A stretch of DNA of 64,000 nt from Clonostachys chloroleuca (Eukaryota; Ascomycota; Sordariomycetes; Hypocreales; Bionectriaceae), in contig JBANAY010000001.1 in the NCBI GenBank assembly GCA_037952775.1, positions 1,116,001-1,180,000 of the forward strand, read 5' to 3'. Shown here one piece after another: positions 11,868-22,579 of the stretch. The notes under the pieces are model-generated. The model was not told the origin of the DNA. It searched no databases and saw nothing but the letters and a program-made list of their open reading frames with translations. The first letter of the stretch is position 1. Every line of letters begins with the position of its first letter. A program made the translations under genes and the position numbers.

Positions 11868-13101
11868 TGTGAACGAGTTGTCGGTCGATGTTCGAGTCGG
11901 ACGGAAATGCAGATGTCGGCAAGATGGTCGGTAGTCGGTCGATCGCAGCGTCGAGAATGAGGGCCAACACGATCCAATCGCCCACACGAGCAGACAAACA
12001 CAAATGAGAATGACGGCTCACTCAGGGACGGCGGGAATGGAAATAAGTATGGAAGAGAAGGGTGGACCGCTTCAGCAATAGTACGACGAGTAAGACGGAC
12101 GATCTCGTCAACAAGCTTGTACGACTAGCTCGGTGGGTGTGGATGGATGGCCCCCTAAAAAGAAGTGATCGGGAGTTCCCCATTGCACCAGAAGACCCCT
12201 GTTTCTGCAGGCTTTTTTCCTGCAATTTACCAACACACCGGCCATCCCAGTTGACATTAGTGCGTGGGCGATTCTGCCTTGTGGTCCAGGTACGGGCTCA
12301 TCCTTGTCCTTTTCCATTGCGCGTCCTTCAACCAACAGAACGTTGATTGGGCATGGTTGTGCTGGGCAGGGCTGATGCTGTTCTGCCTCCTCCTCAACTG
12401 CCGTGTCCCAATAAGCCCTTATGCTTAATGGTTCCTAGGTCAAATAACTCGCGGACGGAGGAAAAGAGGCAGCGCGATGCGACGTCGGACACTCATTTTA
12501 GGCGGTAGAGTGGGGGGAAGGCTGAGCCATGATCGCCTGTTCTCTTATGCATGAACCCATGGCCATCACATGCACCGCGCGGGATGGACGAAGCGGTAGA
12601 TGAACAGACAATTGCCGAATGTCAAGTGTCTATTGCTAGAATAATGCTCTACTTTCTCTCCCTATGCTCCTCTTGCAGTTCATGACAACACGGGATGGGA
12701 TGGGTGGCTCGAAAACGGGTGTTGCGTCTTCATCCCATCTCACCAGCTAACTGCATCAGGAGATGGAGAGAGGCGCAAGTCCCTGAAGAGGGAAAAAATA
12801 AGCTGCACTAGGAACTGAATTAACGCTCATGCTACCGACAAAAGCACCGCCCAAAACGTCCCGCCAACACCCGCTAATATTATCCCCTCAGCCACCCAGC
12901 GCCAAGTCGTGCCCAAGCACCAACCAGCTCACATGCTAGGACGAATCGTCGCCTGTCCCGTCTATGATCTATCAATCTGATGTGTTATTATTATCCAGCG
13001 TTTCCAGCCCGCGTATCGTCACCACCGCGGCCCATTCCCGTCATCCAAGCCTCTTTCCCCTCCGCCATGTAAATGTAACCTCTTCTCCCTCCCATGCAAC
13101 G
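11868..13101. other. Intergenic, no gene seen
   Basis: This 1.2-kb stretch is the upstream region of the MARVEL-like gene and the 3' flank of the RTA1 gene. It includes pyrimidine-rich stretches typical of fungal promoters. Open frames are short and lack motifs. Confidence 0.6.
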
Positions 13102-14091
13102 CTATACCGTGCCCGAAGAGCTGAGATCGACGCCGTCCTTGTTGTCATACTCGGCCTTCTTCCTCCCGCTGAGCTGGAAGTCGGCGTCTGGCCAGCGGCC
13201 CTCGAACGCGACCCCAGGGTGGAGGACGCTCAGCGCGATGCACGCGATCAGCACGAGCGTGCTCTCGAGGATGAAGAAGATGGTCTCGTTCTGCGCCAGC
13301 TTGCTGTCGAAGCCCTCGCTCAGTTCCGCGACTCGGTACGCCGTCCGGACGAGGATGCAGAGTGTCGCGAGCGCCAGCCCTGATCCAGCCCCCGTCAGCC
13401 ACTACTAAGAAAAAGACATCTATATACCGGAGGGGCTCAACTTACCACCCATGAATGCCTTAAATCTCGGCGACGATTGGAGCGAGGCGAACTGCGGGTT
13501 CCATGTGCTCGCATTCCTGTAGACCGAGTAGGCGACCTGGCACGACAGGAGCACGTAGATGCCAATCGCGCCGAGGTGCACGCCCAGACCCGCCTTGAGG
13601 ATGGCCAGGGCGGTGTTGAGCGTGTCGAGGTCGGTCTGGCCCACCGTGAGGGCGCCGCCGCCGGCCTGGAGGACGAGGGCGAAGAAGTCGGAGAGCATGA
13701 AGATGATGGTGATGGTGCGCGGGCGCAGCCAGGAGACGTGCTCGCCGTAGACGGCGATGATGCGAGCCAGGCAGAGGTAGATGGCGGCGCTGATGAAGGC
13801 GGGACCGATCGTGACGCAGACGATTTGCCTGCGATGGTGAAGGTTTTGTCAGAGGTGAGGCGTAGAGGGAGTTTGGATGTAGAAGCTGACTTACATGACG
13901 GCGTGGTCTTTACCCTGATGGAGGAGGATGCGCGCTGTGTAGGCGATGACCTCGAGAATCAGGCCGGATAACATGCCAAAGGAGAACCCCCATGTTCGGT
14001 ATTTCAGGCCAAAGAAGACCTGGGGAAGCAGTAGAAGTGAATAGGCGGCGAGGAAAAAGGAGTTGCCTCCGAGCTGGTAGGTGAGGACCAT
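13102..14091 (-). CDS. RTA1-family lipid-translocating/resistance membrane protein
   Basis: A seven-helix membrane protein of 285 residues. Three exons (13895-14091, 13446-13828, 13102-13379) are separated by two 66-bp introns (13829-13894 and 13380-13445), and the spliced length is exactly 286 codons. The start is the ATG at 14091 (MVLTYQLGGNSF). The order of segments fits the RTA1 family: GFSFGMLSGLILEVIAYTAR near helix 2, VCVTIGPAFISAAIYLCLAR, then SDFFALVLQAGGGAL, a family hallmark, and a final ETIFFILESTLVLIACIAL with a short charged tail. RTA1-like proteins are linked to resistance to 7-aminocholesterol and to phospholipid or sphingoid-base handling; whether this one acts in drug resistance cannot be told. 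Confidence 0.88.
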
Positions 14092-15126
14092 GGCTGGATG
14101 TAACTAAGAGGATCCTGCTGTGTGGCTGTCTTTAAGGTGAATGAAACCACTGAACGAGTGCGTACTGCCGTCCACCTACTTGGAGCTCGACAGAGCAGCT
14201 GGCGAGGCTTTATGTCTGCCATCCTGTGCCTTTCTCGCCAAGTGTTACTCTAGTCATCTTGCGTGGCATGAGCTCAGCCTCTGGAGATGAAGCACATTCT
14301 CTCCATTACTAGACGAACCGGCCAATGAGGGTGCTTCTCTGCACAATCCTGCTCCATCGGAAGCCTGCCCTACCCATTAATCAGCCTCCTGATGTACGAG
14401 TTAATCGCCGGGATCTGTTCCCAGCTACGCGTGTAGGCGGGAGACGGGACATAAAACGAGCCGCACCACGTTGTGATCCCCGGCTGCCCCGGGTCCCGAG
14501 AGCAAGAACTGCCCTGGCGATTGGCTGTCTAGACGAGCCGGCCAATCAGCACGTAGTTGCTGGGATGTATGTGCTGGAGATTGTCAGATCCGCAGCATGG
14601 TGGAGAATTGCATCATCTTTCTTCTTCAGCCCTTGGCTTAAGAAAGAATATCTTGTCTATGGTGCTATATGAAGCTGTTTGGTTTCACGCCGAATTTCAC
14701 CTAGGCACTTGTAAATGATCAGATGCACATTTCGTAGTTTTTCTTCCCTTTTCCTTGTTCTGTTTCAACAAGTTATTGGAAGATTCTGACAATTTTTATG
14801 TGAGCATCCAAGTTTCTTACTTCAACAGAAAAAAAAATTGATGAACATCTCTACAATGTACACCCAAATGTTTCGCAAGCGAGAACGCCTCAGCTTCAGG
14901 TGTGCGGTGCAACAATTTGTTCTGGGTTGATGGTCAGTGTTAAGTGAGTTGCTCGAATTCTACGGGGTGTTCAGCGAATACAATGAACACACTACCCCAG
15001 GTATTGGCAACGTCATGAGAAGGAGGGGGAAAGGGATTGACCAATCGCAATAGTAAACAACGTGAAGGTTAACTCTTTGGCACGTTAATCAAAAAAAGGA
15101 GAAGGAAAAAAATCATAAAAATACGC
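14092..15126. other. Intergenic, no gene seen
   Basis: Contains the upstream region of the RTA1 gene. A short element, CTAGACGARCCGGCCAAT, occurs twice (about 14309 and 14529), each including a CCAAT box. The 14.7-15.1 kb part is AT-rich. No coding sequence is supported. Confidence 0.55.
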
Positions 15127-15131
15127 AAAAA
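15127..15131 (-). terminator. RNA polymerase III terminator of the tRNA-Ala gene
   Basis: On the minus strand a run of five T begins 3 nt after the discriminator base of the tRNA. This is the usual polymerase III stop signal and supports the gene being a real transcription unit. Confidence 0.7.
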
Positions 15132-15134
15132 GTT

Positions 15135-15275
15135 TGGACGAACGGGGAATTGAACCCCGGACCTTTCGCAAGATCGCTATCACTTGGATGCGAAGCTATG
15201 ATTGTTAGTTTGCATTCAAATTCCGTTTTCGTGCAAGTAAACTCACCGAACGCCATACCCCTAGACCACACGCCC
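15135..15275 (-). tRNA. tRNA-Ala(CGC) with canonical intron plus a 51-bp intron-like insertion
   Basis: On the minus strand the A box TGGTCTAGGGG and B box GGTTCAATTCC are clear. The acceptor arm GGGCGTG pairs with TTCGTCC; it contains the G3:U70 pair that marks alanine tRNAs, one mismatch at 6:67, and discriminator A. The anticodon loop is TTCGCA then T, anticodon CGC. Between positions 37 and 38 lies an 18-nt intron (15171-15188) containing GCGA, complementary to the anticodon region, as expected of a normal tRNA intron. A second insertion of 51 bp (15196-15246) interrupts the 5' strand of the anticodon stem between TTCG and C. Only its removal gives the perfect stem TTCGC/GCGAA and a 72-nt mature tRNA. 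It begins GTGAGT, has ACTAAC, and ends CATAG, like a spliceosomal intron. Confidence 0.7.
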
Positions 15276-17170
15276 TTTTGGTTGTCTGGTTGTTTTTGTT
15301 CAAGGTATATACCTCAACCATATTTTCGATGCTTGCACGGCAATGCACTCGTCGAGGCCAACCAAGCTGGTGGATTCCTTCTTGAGCGGCTGTGCCAATT
15401 ATTGAGCATACCTGGGAGATTGGAAATTTCTCATTCGCCAGTCACAGAGTTGGAGTCGTAAAATTAGGAGATGAAATATGTTGAAATGCTGAAAGCTCTT
15501 GGGCTAAGAACCTTGGCCACCATTTACGTGGACTTTGTGCATCCCATGGGAAGCTGCGCACCTTGCGCACAATAAGCTACATAGATAGGTGATATGGTAT
15601 GGAATGACAGACATGGACCTGGTTAGTGAAAGTGAGCAGGTTAGAATCATGATCAATCAATCAACTGTATAGAGTTCATCCGGTTGGTATATGGGGAAAC
15701 ATACCCTGTTGCCCTGAAAGAATTTCATATTAGATCCGAAGCGCAATATAATCATGACAGGTATCTTCCCATGAAATAAGTCACTGCGTCTCTTATTTTG
15801 CAAACGGATGGAGATGAGCCATTCAAGAATAACCATGCTATGTAAGACGCAAAGTCTATACACGAATGATTTCCTCACGGCAGCTTCATTCAAGATTCCA
15901 GATCTGTAATGATGGAAAGGCCAGATAACGCAGAATAAAGCTAGCCAGCACGATCCTGGCTTATGGAAATCATTCCAAGTGAACTCATTGTCGGCTGGAT
16001 GAGATGAGGAGGTTGTAGGTATGGAAGCGTGCTAAGAGCTGGAACTAGTTTCAATGCCTGGCTGTAGATTAGATGAGATTGCCAGGGCAAAACTATAGAA
16101 TCTTACTACTGCAACATTAAACTACAGATTGTTTGCGTACCGATTGCTAGTCGCAGCCGCCCATGCTGAATAAAGGGGCGAGGTCTTCTAGTTCGAGCAG
16201 TCCTATACGCGAACGCATGTTGCGGTAGGTTTCAAGCCGGCTAGATACTTTGAATTAGCTGAGTTTCAGGAGCCTTGTAATGCTGTGCCAGCGGCCCCGT
16301 CGTCCGTTTGATTGACGGTCTTCGAGGACGCTTGGTTCGCTGATGTTGCCCTGGGTTTTAGCACGGCTGGCACCGAGTCCTGTAGCGGGAAGTGTTAGCA
16401 CCTGAAATATCCCATGGCCCATGGCCTATAATGACTTGCAATGAATGCATCGAGCAGTAACAGCTCCATAGTTGCTGTTTGTTCATAGTTCGCTCATGAG
16501 GCACTCTGGAGGCTCGATGAGGTGTGGTCGCTGATCGAGATGTTTTCCTCGTTTGAGTCAAGAGTATAGGGTGCGTGGGGTTAAGTTTAAAAATAAATAG
16601 TGAGAAGGTTTAATGCCCAGATTTGGGGTAGTTAGGCAGGGAATGAATGAGGTGACACTTTAGCCCGCCCTCAGAAACTTTGATGGCCAGTTATTTCTCG
16701 GACATGCCTATATTATGGCTAAGATGCATGGTAAGAAGGATTGAGTGTTTCTATGGTCCGAAGTTTTGATCTTCGCTCATCCCATGATGGAGGTCTGATG
16801 GATATGCTGAAAGAATATTATGTCGTTCGCTATTTTGACCCCCCTCAACATTAAAGGTACGGCGCTGATACCGCCGTCTACGACGATAAGTGTCGCGTTG
16901 TCCAAGATCTCCAAGCTGCCCAAGGATTCCGAATGGATCATGGCGCCTTTGAAGACGAGCGTTACAAGTAGTCTAGGTTGTTTATCTTAGGTAGAGTTAA
17001 AAAATCGCATCGAAAATGAGGATGATCACAACGAATCATATGGCGGATCTTTGGGCACCGGAAACCAGACGTATTCATTAAAAAACTAAAAAGAAAAAAA
17101 AAAAAAAGAAAAAAAGGAGCAGCAGCAAACAAAAAAGAAAACAAAAACAAACACGCCCAGCCAAAACTCT
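15276..17170. other. Intergenic, no gene seen
   Basis: Nearly 2 kb without a supportable gene. Open frames are under 80 codons. A purine-rich tract (A/G, about 17085-17150) lies near the right end. Confidence 0.55.
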
Positions 17171-17635
17171 CTAGTCCACGGGGAGTATCATCAGACCCCC
17201 GCACATCTCGTCGCCCTCTTCCCCCTCATCCTCGGCCTCCTCATCTTTCTTCTTCATCTCCTCGGCCTTGGCAGCCTTCCTCTTCTCCTTCCTCTTCTGG
17301 TTCTTCCTCTTCTTCCTCTCCCTCTCCTTCTCCTTCTTCTCCTCCGCCTTCTTGGACTTCTCCTCCTTGTCCGGGCTTGCCGCACTTCCAGCAAGTTGGG
17401 GCGGGGCGAGGGGCAGGGACACGGGCCATGATGCTGGCCAGGGTCGTCGCATCAACTGCCTATGATACTCTTAGTATCGTATGAATTGGTGATCTTTCAT
17501 GTCAAATGTACTTACGATGGAAATATGGTCCATAGGACCAGGGGCGACAGGGGGTGCCCGGGAATTCACTGGGACAGTGGTCCCATCGGGGTTGGTGGTG
17601 GTGGTGGCGCCTTGAGGAGGGGCAGGGGCATCCAT
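17171..17635 (-). CDS. Small Lys/Glu-rich protein; two alternative acceptors give two C-termini
   Basis: Exon 1 (17516-17635) starts at the ATG at 17635 and encodes 40 residues beginning MDAPAPPQGATTTTNPDG and ending PMDHISI. The donor is GTAAGT and the branch ACTAAG. The acceptor region reads TAG then GCAG, so the intron can end at 17460 or, 4 nt later, at 17456. The second choice gives a 134-residue protein whose C-terminal half is a highly charged Lys/Glu helix ending CGGLMILPVD. The first gives a 112-residue protein starting exon 2 with AVDATTLASIMARVPAP, containing the zinc-knuckle-like CWKCGKPG, then an acidic Glu/Gly tail ending at 17241. I cannot tell which is used. The role is unknown. 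Confidence 0.5.
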
Positions 17636-17700
17636 CTCTTCTGAGGATTGGTGTCTTCTCTGAGGACTGGTATCTTCTCTGAGGATTGGTGTTTTTTCTA
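17636..17700. repeat. 22-bp imperfect tandem repeat upstream of the small gene
   Basis: Units like TCTTCTCTGAGGATTGGTG recur about three to four times immediately upstream of the proposed start codon at 17635. The frame is open through them, so they could also be part of a longer N-terminus. Confidence 0.65.
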
Positions 17701-19498
17701 AAGATTGGGAAGCTAAGAAAATCGCAGGGTGGGAGCGCTGGCAGGCGAGTATACAGGTGACATGGTATTGCGCCACAATCTCACCTCTGCTTCACTTTGA
17801 ACTCACTTGCCAGCCAACCTCTGACTACCCAAGTGGCTGAAATAAAACATGGCATACTAGAGCTCTTTTCATACAAGCCGGAGACCTCATTCTGTTATTA
17901 ATAATATTTCAAATAATAACAGTAAATTAATATATTGTTATATATTATTTAGCTTGATATTGTATGAATAACTGGGTTGATTATTTGTATATTGTGTCGA
18001 AATCTGAGGCTGTATGGAGGCTTGGAGTCTGATCTTTACATTCCAGCGAGAGAGACATGACAATAAATTCATAGACCTAGAAAGAATTCAGACCAGTGTT
18101 CTACTTCCTCTCCTTACTCTCTTCAGGTACGGTGCGACCATGCGTATGCCAACCCTCACTTTGTTCTCAGACCTAAATAGAGACAATTGAATTACTTCTA
18201 TCAGACTCCTTTCTGGCATATTGGGTAGGATGTGCGTAACGAGAAACCATCCTCTCTCTATTCGCGATTTGTGAAAAGCATGTAGACCAGCAACAGAAAC
18301 ACAGTTTTTAAATTATGTGTATTGGCCATCAATCGCAGACCCTAGCAAGATAAAGCCGAACGTGGGGCTCCATTATGATGGTCTCGGTTCTTAATTCTGA
18401 ATCTCTTGCGATGTGTATTATTACTGCATTACTACCTCTTGACTTGGGAGAAGGCTTCCTGACTTGGGAGAAGGCTTCCTGTGATCAAGACGATTAGAGT
18501 AAGATCTGGAACTGAGTCACAAGCAGCGGGGGTCATATCTGGCGGTAGCATGCCCCTCCCAAAGTCGCTCTCCATGATCAAATAAACCCTCTCTGATTAC
18601 CAAATTGTGAGAACTCGGTTTCATGCGGCTATGGTCCTGCCTTTGGGCCTTTATTCGGAAGCCTGGCGGAGATTTTCGCCGGTCTCTCCTTGGGAAAGTT
18701 GGGTTAACGCAGCGTGGGCCTCCCTCATTAGGGACCCCATGAGGTTGTACTAATGCCACAGGTGCTTTCTTCCAAGAACGCCCTCACAGTTACGACCAGA
18801 ATGTGCATGTGTCGTACATAATAGCCCACCTACCCTAGAACCAGTCGGGAGACTTCAATTAGGTACTCGTCGATGACTTTTTTTATAATAAGAGAAACTT
18901 AATGAATCACTACTTTCACAATAAAATCGTTTTGGGTTGAAAGAGATAAATCACCTCCTGTATCCAACTTAATCCCTTTGGTAAACTTGGGAGAGCCCGC
19001 GTACACTAATCCAAACATGACGACAGAGGCAGGGATTGGGGCTTCATGTGTCGTTGAGCTGAGAAAGATTATGTTGATTAACTACTACTGAGTATATTGC
19101 ACAGTTGCTTATTACTCACTGGGCATCATTACCAAGCCTGGAATACATTAATTGTGCTGCTTGAGGCCTGCCTGGCTTTAGAGAGCCCGAGGCACAGCAG
19201 ACAGCAAAGAAGCAACACGAAGAGGATTCGATTTTTGGTGGGTACTCGCCCTGCAGTTCGATCCTGCCTGGCCTACGCTTTCCCAGAAGGCACCTTCACC
19301 TAACTCTTTCAGCATCATCGTACCTGAGAACATTCTCATCTCTCGTATTTATGCACACGTCAGCTGTAGAAAGCGGTACGAGAGAATTTCTCAAGTCCAA
19401 TTTCGATATATCTATCTTTGGCCATGCTTCATAGATTACCTCGGACGAACTCATGATTTCGGCGCTGACCTCGCTCGCGCCGTTCAACTGTGACTCCC
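17701..19498. other. Intergenic, AT-rich, no gene seen
   Basis: Contains a strongly AT-rich patch (about 17890-18000) with small inverted repeats and a perfect 20-bp direct duplication at 18441-18480. The right end is the upstream region of the Zn2Cys6 regulator. No coding sequence is supported. Confidence 0.55.
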
Positions 19499-21112
19499 AT
19501 GCCCAAGACCGAGCTGACCATCCGCAAGAGAGCAAAGCACACGCGCTCGAATCTGGGCTGCGGCGTCTGCAGAATCCGACGAGTGCGCTGCGACCGCACA
19601 CATCCCGTTTGCCAGCGCTGCTCCAGCACCGGCCGCGTGTGCGATGGGTATCCCACCCAGCAGCCGGCGTCAACACCATCTCCGCAAGCTTCAAGCGAGA
19701 GCAGCGGCCACCTGACTGTGAGACGCGCCGCCGGCCTCCCGCTCGCCCCCAGGGTCAACTCGTCCCTCCAGTCTAGCTTCCCGGAGTCGCTTAGCGATGA
19801 GGAGACCCGGGCCTTCCACCATTTCCGGCAGAGCACCGCCGCCGATCTCGCGGGCGAGTTTGCGACCGACTTCTGGGGCCGGCTGGTCCTTCAGTTCGGC
19901 CATCGGGAACCGTGTGTCCGCCATCTGACCATCGCCATCTCGTCGCTGCACGCTAGTCTCGTCAACGATGGCTTCGCTACCTCGCTCTATCCCATTTTAC
20001 CCGCGGAGGATCTCAGAAGTCGAGCCGTCGCTCAGTACACCAAGGCGCTGCACCTCTTCAACCAGCACATCGTCTCCAAACAGGGCTCCTCGTTCGACGT
20101 GACCATGCTCTGCTCCCTGCTGTGCATGACCTTCGAGTGGCTGCGGACAAACCACAATGCCGCCCTTGTCCACCTGCGGAGCATTCTCCGTTTGGTGCGT
20201 GAATGGCACGAGACGAGCACCGGCTCAACAGGGCGCATCACAGGGAACCAGACATCGTACTGGTCGCCCAGCGGCCATCTGATCCGATCGACGCTCTTCC
20301 CCATGCTGAGGCGGACAATGATGGAGGTGCGGTCGATTGTTAATAACGCCGACGACATGGTGTTTCCTGCCATTGAGCCAGAAAGGTCTGACCCGGACAC
20401 CTTCAGCAACGTGGTCGAGGCAAGAGATAGCCTCTTCATCATCCTGGGGGATCTATACGACTTGTTCATCACCGTGGGCCCCGCGAAGCCCAAGATTAGG
20501 CCGCGCCAACCGTCGGGGCAGAAGAGCCTCACTCCTCAAGCAAGGTGGGATCTCTGGTCCACCCGACTGAAGAATTTCCTGGCCCAAAACCCAACACAGC
20601 ATAGTCTGGCCGCGTCGCTGACGCTGCAGATATGGCAAAAAACCACAGGGATTATGTTGGCCGTCAAAGATGTCCAACAAGAGGTGGTGTTCGACATATT
20701 CACGGATACGTTTGAGACCATCGTTGACCTGTCCACCCAGCTGTACTCGCTCCCGAGGTCCGGACTCTCGGCAGATATGTCCATTGTCGCCGTCTTATAC
20801 TTCACTGCCACCAAGTGTCGCCATCCGATTATTCGGAGGAGAGCGCTCGGGCTGCTGACGGCGGCGCCGCGCAGAGAGGGGATCTGGCAGAGCGAGGGGG
20901 CGGCTAAGGTCGCGGCGGAGATTATGGAAATCGAGGAAGGATTTGTCACTGGGGAAGTGACGAAAGAGACGGACTTGGAAGAGAGTGCGAGGGTGAAGCA
21001 GGCAGTGGTAGACCTGGGTGGTGAAGACACCACATGGACGATTGGCATGATTATGAGCGGCGGTGGGACATGGCACCGGGGTCTGCACCCTCCCTTTGGG
21101 CTGCAAAATTAA
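19499..21112 (+). CDS. Zn2Cys6 transcription factor (fungal C6 zinc cluster)
   Basis: A nuclear regulator of 537 residues in one exon, starting at the ATG at 19499 (MPKTELTIRK). The zinc cluster lies at about residues 20-50: CGVCRIRRVRCDRTHPVC continuing QRCSSTGRVC, spacing C-x2-C-x6-C-x6-C-x2-C-x6-C, followed by a short linker. The remainder is helical and resembles the fungal C-terminal regulatory domain, with segments such as FHHFRQSTAADLAG and LHASLVNDGF typical of the Zn2Cys6 subgroup carrying a fungal-specific TF domain 2. No metabolic genes lie immediately beside it, so its target genes cannot be inferred. It is intronless, unlike most genes in this window. Confidence 0.9.
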   Translation: MPKTELTIRKRAKHTRSNLGCGVCRIRRVRCDRTHPVCQRCSSTGRVCDGYPTQQPASTPSPQASSESSGHLTVRRAAGLPLAPRVNSSLQSSFPESLSDEETRAFHHFRQSTAADLAGEFATDFWGRLVLQFGHREPCVRHLTIAISSLHASLVNDGFATSLYPILPAEDLRSRAVAQYTKALHLFNQHIVSKQGSSFDVTMLCSLLCMTFEWLRTNHNAALVHLRSILRLVREWHETSTGSTGRITGNQTSYWSPSGHLIRSTLFPMLRRTMMEVRSIVNNADDMVFPAIEPERSDPDTFSNVVEARDSLFIILGDLYDLFITVGPAKPKIRPRQPSGQKSLTPQARWDLWSTRLKNFLAQNPTQHSLAASLTLQIWQKTTGIMLAVKDVQQEVVFDIFTDTFETIVDLSTQLYSLPRSGLSADMSIVAVLYFTATKCRHPIIRRRALGLLTAAPRREGIWQSEGAAKVAAEIMEIEEGFVTGEVTKETDLEESARVKQAVVDLGGEDTTWTIGMIMSGGGTWHRGLHPPFGLQN

Positions 21113-21517
21113 AGCACTATAGAGCATAGAATTGAATAATAGAAATTTCCATTGGGGGAATAAAAATATAGCCTTCTGTGCGCCTGCATTTTCTTGGTGC
21201 GTTGTGCATGATGTGATGGTGAGATTGGTCTTAGAATGGCCTCGTTGTTCCTCATTTTGTCCCTTCAAACCGATAAAGGGATGAACCAAGCCGAAGGGCC
21301 AACTGTCTTGCGATATAATCTTGGATATCTGTGGCAAAAGGCGCGTTATTAAAATATCGCCTCTAGAAACTACGAGACCTGCCACTCAAAGCGGACAGTA
21401 GAGAGACTGTATCGCAAGGTCCGGCAAGGTGTTCCTGCCGCGTATCTACGACCGAGATGTCGCATTAGCTCACCAACACCTTATATATTACTTCTCCGCG
21501 CATGCCATTCAACAAAA

Positions 21518-21711
21518 GCCCCTGTGGTGCAGTGGTCAGCGCGCTCCGTGCTGCCTTCTCATCATGTACTCACACTGAAGACCTACCGAGCATATAGGAC
21601 TCCCTGCACCTTCGTGGGGGGAGATCTTGCCTGTGGTTGGTATTTCTTGAGTGTGAGTACCACGGGAGGGCAGACATAGAGAGACCCTTGGTTCGATTCC
21701 AGGCAGGTGTG
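21518..21711 (+). tRNA. tRNA-like element with a long hairpin insertion (gene or pseudogene)
   Basis: The 5' part GCCCCTG TG GTGCAGTGGTCAGCGC has a good A box and D arm, and the 3' part CTTGG TTCGATT CCAGG CAGGTGT has a good B box and T arm. GCCCCTG pairs with CAGGTGT apart from one mismatch and one G-U. A T-rich tract follows from 21715. Between the D arm and T arm are about 150 nt instead of about 20. They contain a 15-bp inverted repeat (21566-21580 with 21646-21660, one mismatch) and a flanking partial helix CTCCGTG/CATAGAG. A possible anticodon stem CTGCC/GGCAG with loop TTCTCA would read CTC, but spacing is wrong for a normal tRNA. I cannot assign the amino acid. Confidence 0.4.
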
Positions 21712-22579
21712 TTATTTTTTTTTACCTTTTTTGAATATTTTTCTTTCTCTTTTTGCCCTGGAAGCTCGGCTTTGAGAGGACAGCTTCGAGTCAACGCTCG
21801 CTTGGGCCTAGTGGCGCGTGCATTCTAGTATTTGTGATCCTTATAAGTATAGATAAATTTCTCAAAGACAGCTATAAAACTCTCAAGACCATCAATATTA
21901 GAATTTTACCTACATCAAGATTTTGGCTGAGCACATTAGGCCGCTCCAATATTAGCTCTTTAGCGGAATAGAAATTAAAAAGCCTGCGTTTGCCTAAGGG
22001 ACTGATGAACACCGAGCCCCAAACACTTTATCGACACACCATTCGAAGTCTCCTCCTTCCAATACTAATTAGTCTGTTTTCTAGTTCCAAGGCAAGGGAA
22101 TTTGTAAAAGTCTTGAGCAGCAGGGCAATACCATTCTAGAGGATACGCATTGTTGAGTCCTCCATCTGGCACGTTTTCGCCGTGAAAATCCAAACACCTT
22201 GAATATGTCGCATATGACATCCAATCAACTGCCTAAAGCCCTCTTGCGAGCAGTCACTGCATTGTCTTTAATCATTGGAAGGAGATTGTGGTCGCTAAAC
22301 GGGTAGTGCCCTCCACTTGCAAGGAAGGGCAGACTATATTCTGACACTGCACGCCATACGACCGGCACCTTGTTGTTAGTAGTGTAATTTCCTTCCTCCC
22401 ATGGCCAGGAGATAACTTTGTTTGTCATGAACGATGAAAGCTAAAATAATTTTCGATTATTATGGAAAGCCTGGTAGAGTCCCTCCTGTCTTCATCCACA
22501 ACCGAAATCCAACTAAATTCATATGCTAAAGATAACCTCTCGCATTCATTAGAAGTAAACATATTCGAATTTACCGCAT
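21712..22579. other. Intergenic, no gene seen
   Basis: The 3' flank of the sugar transporter and of the tRNA-like element; it begins with the T-rich tract. No coding sequence is supported. Confidence 0.55.
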
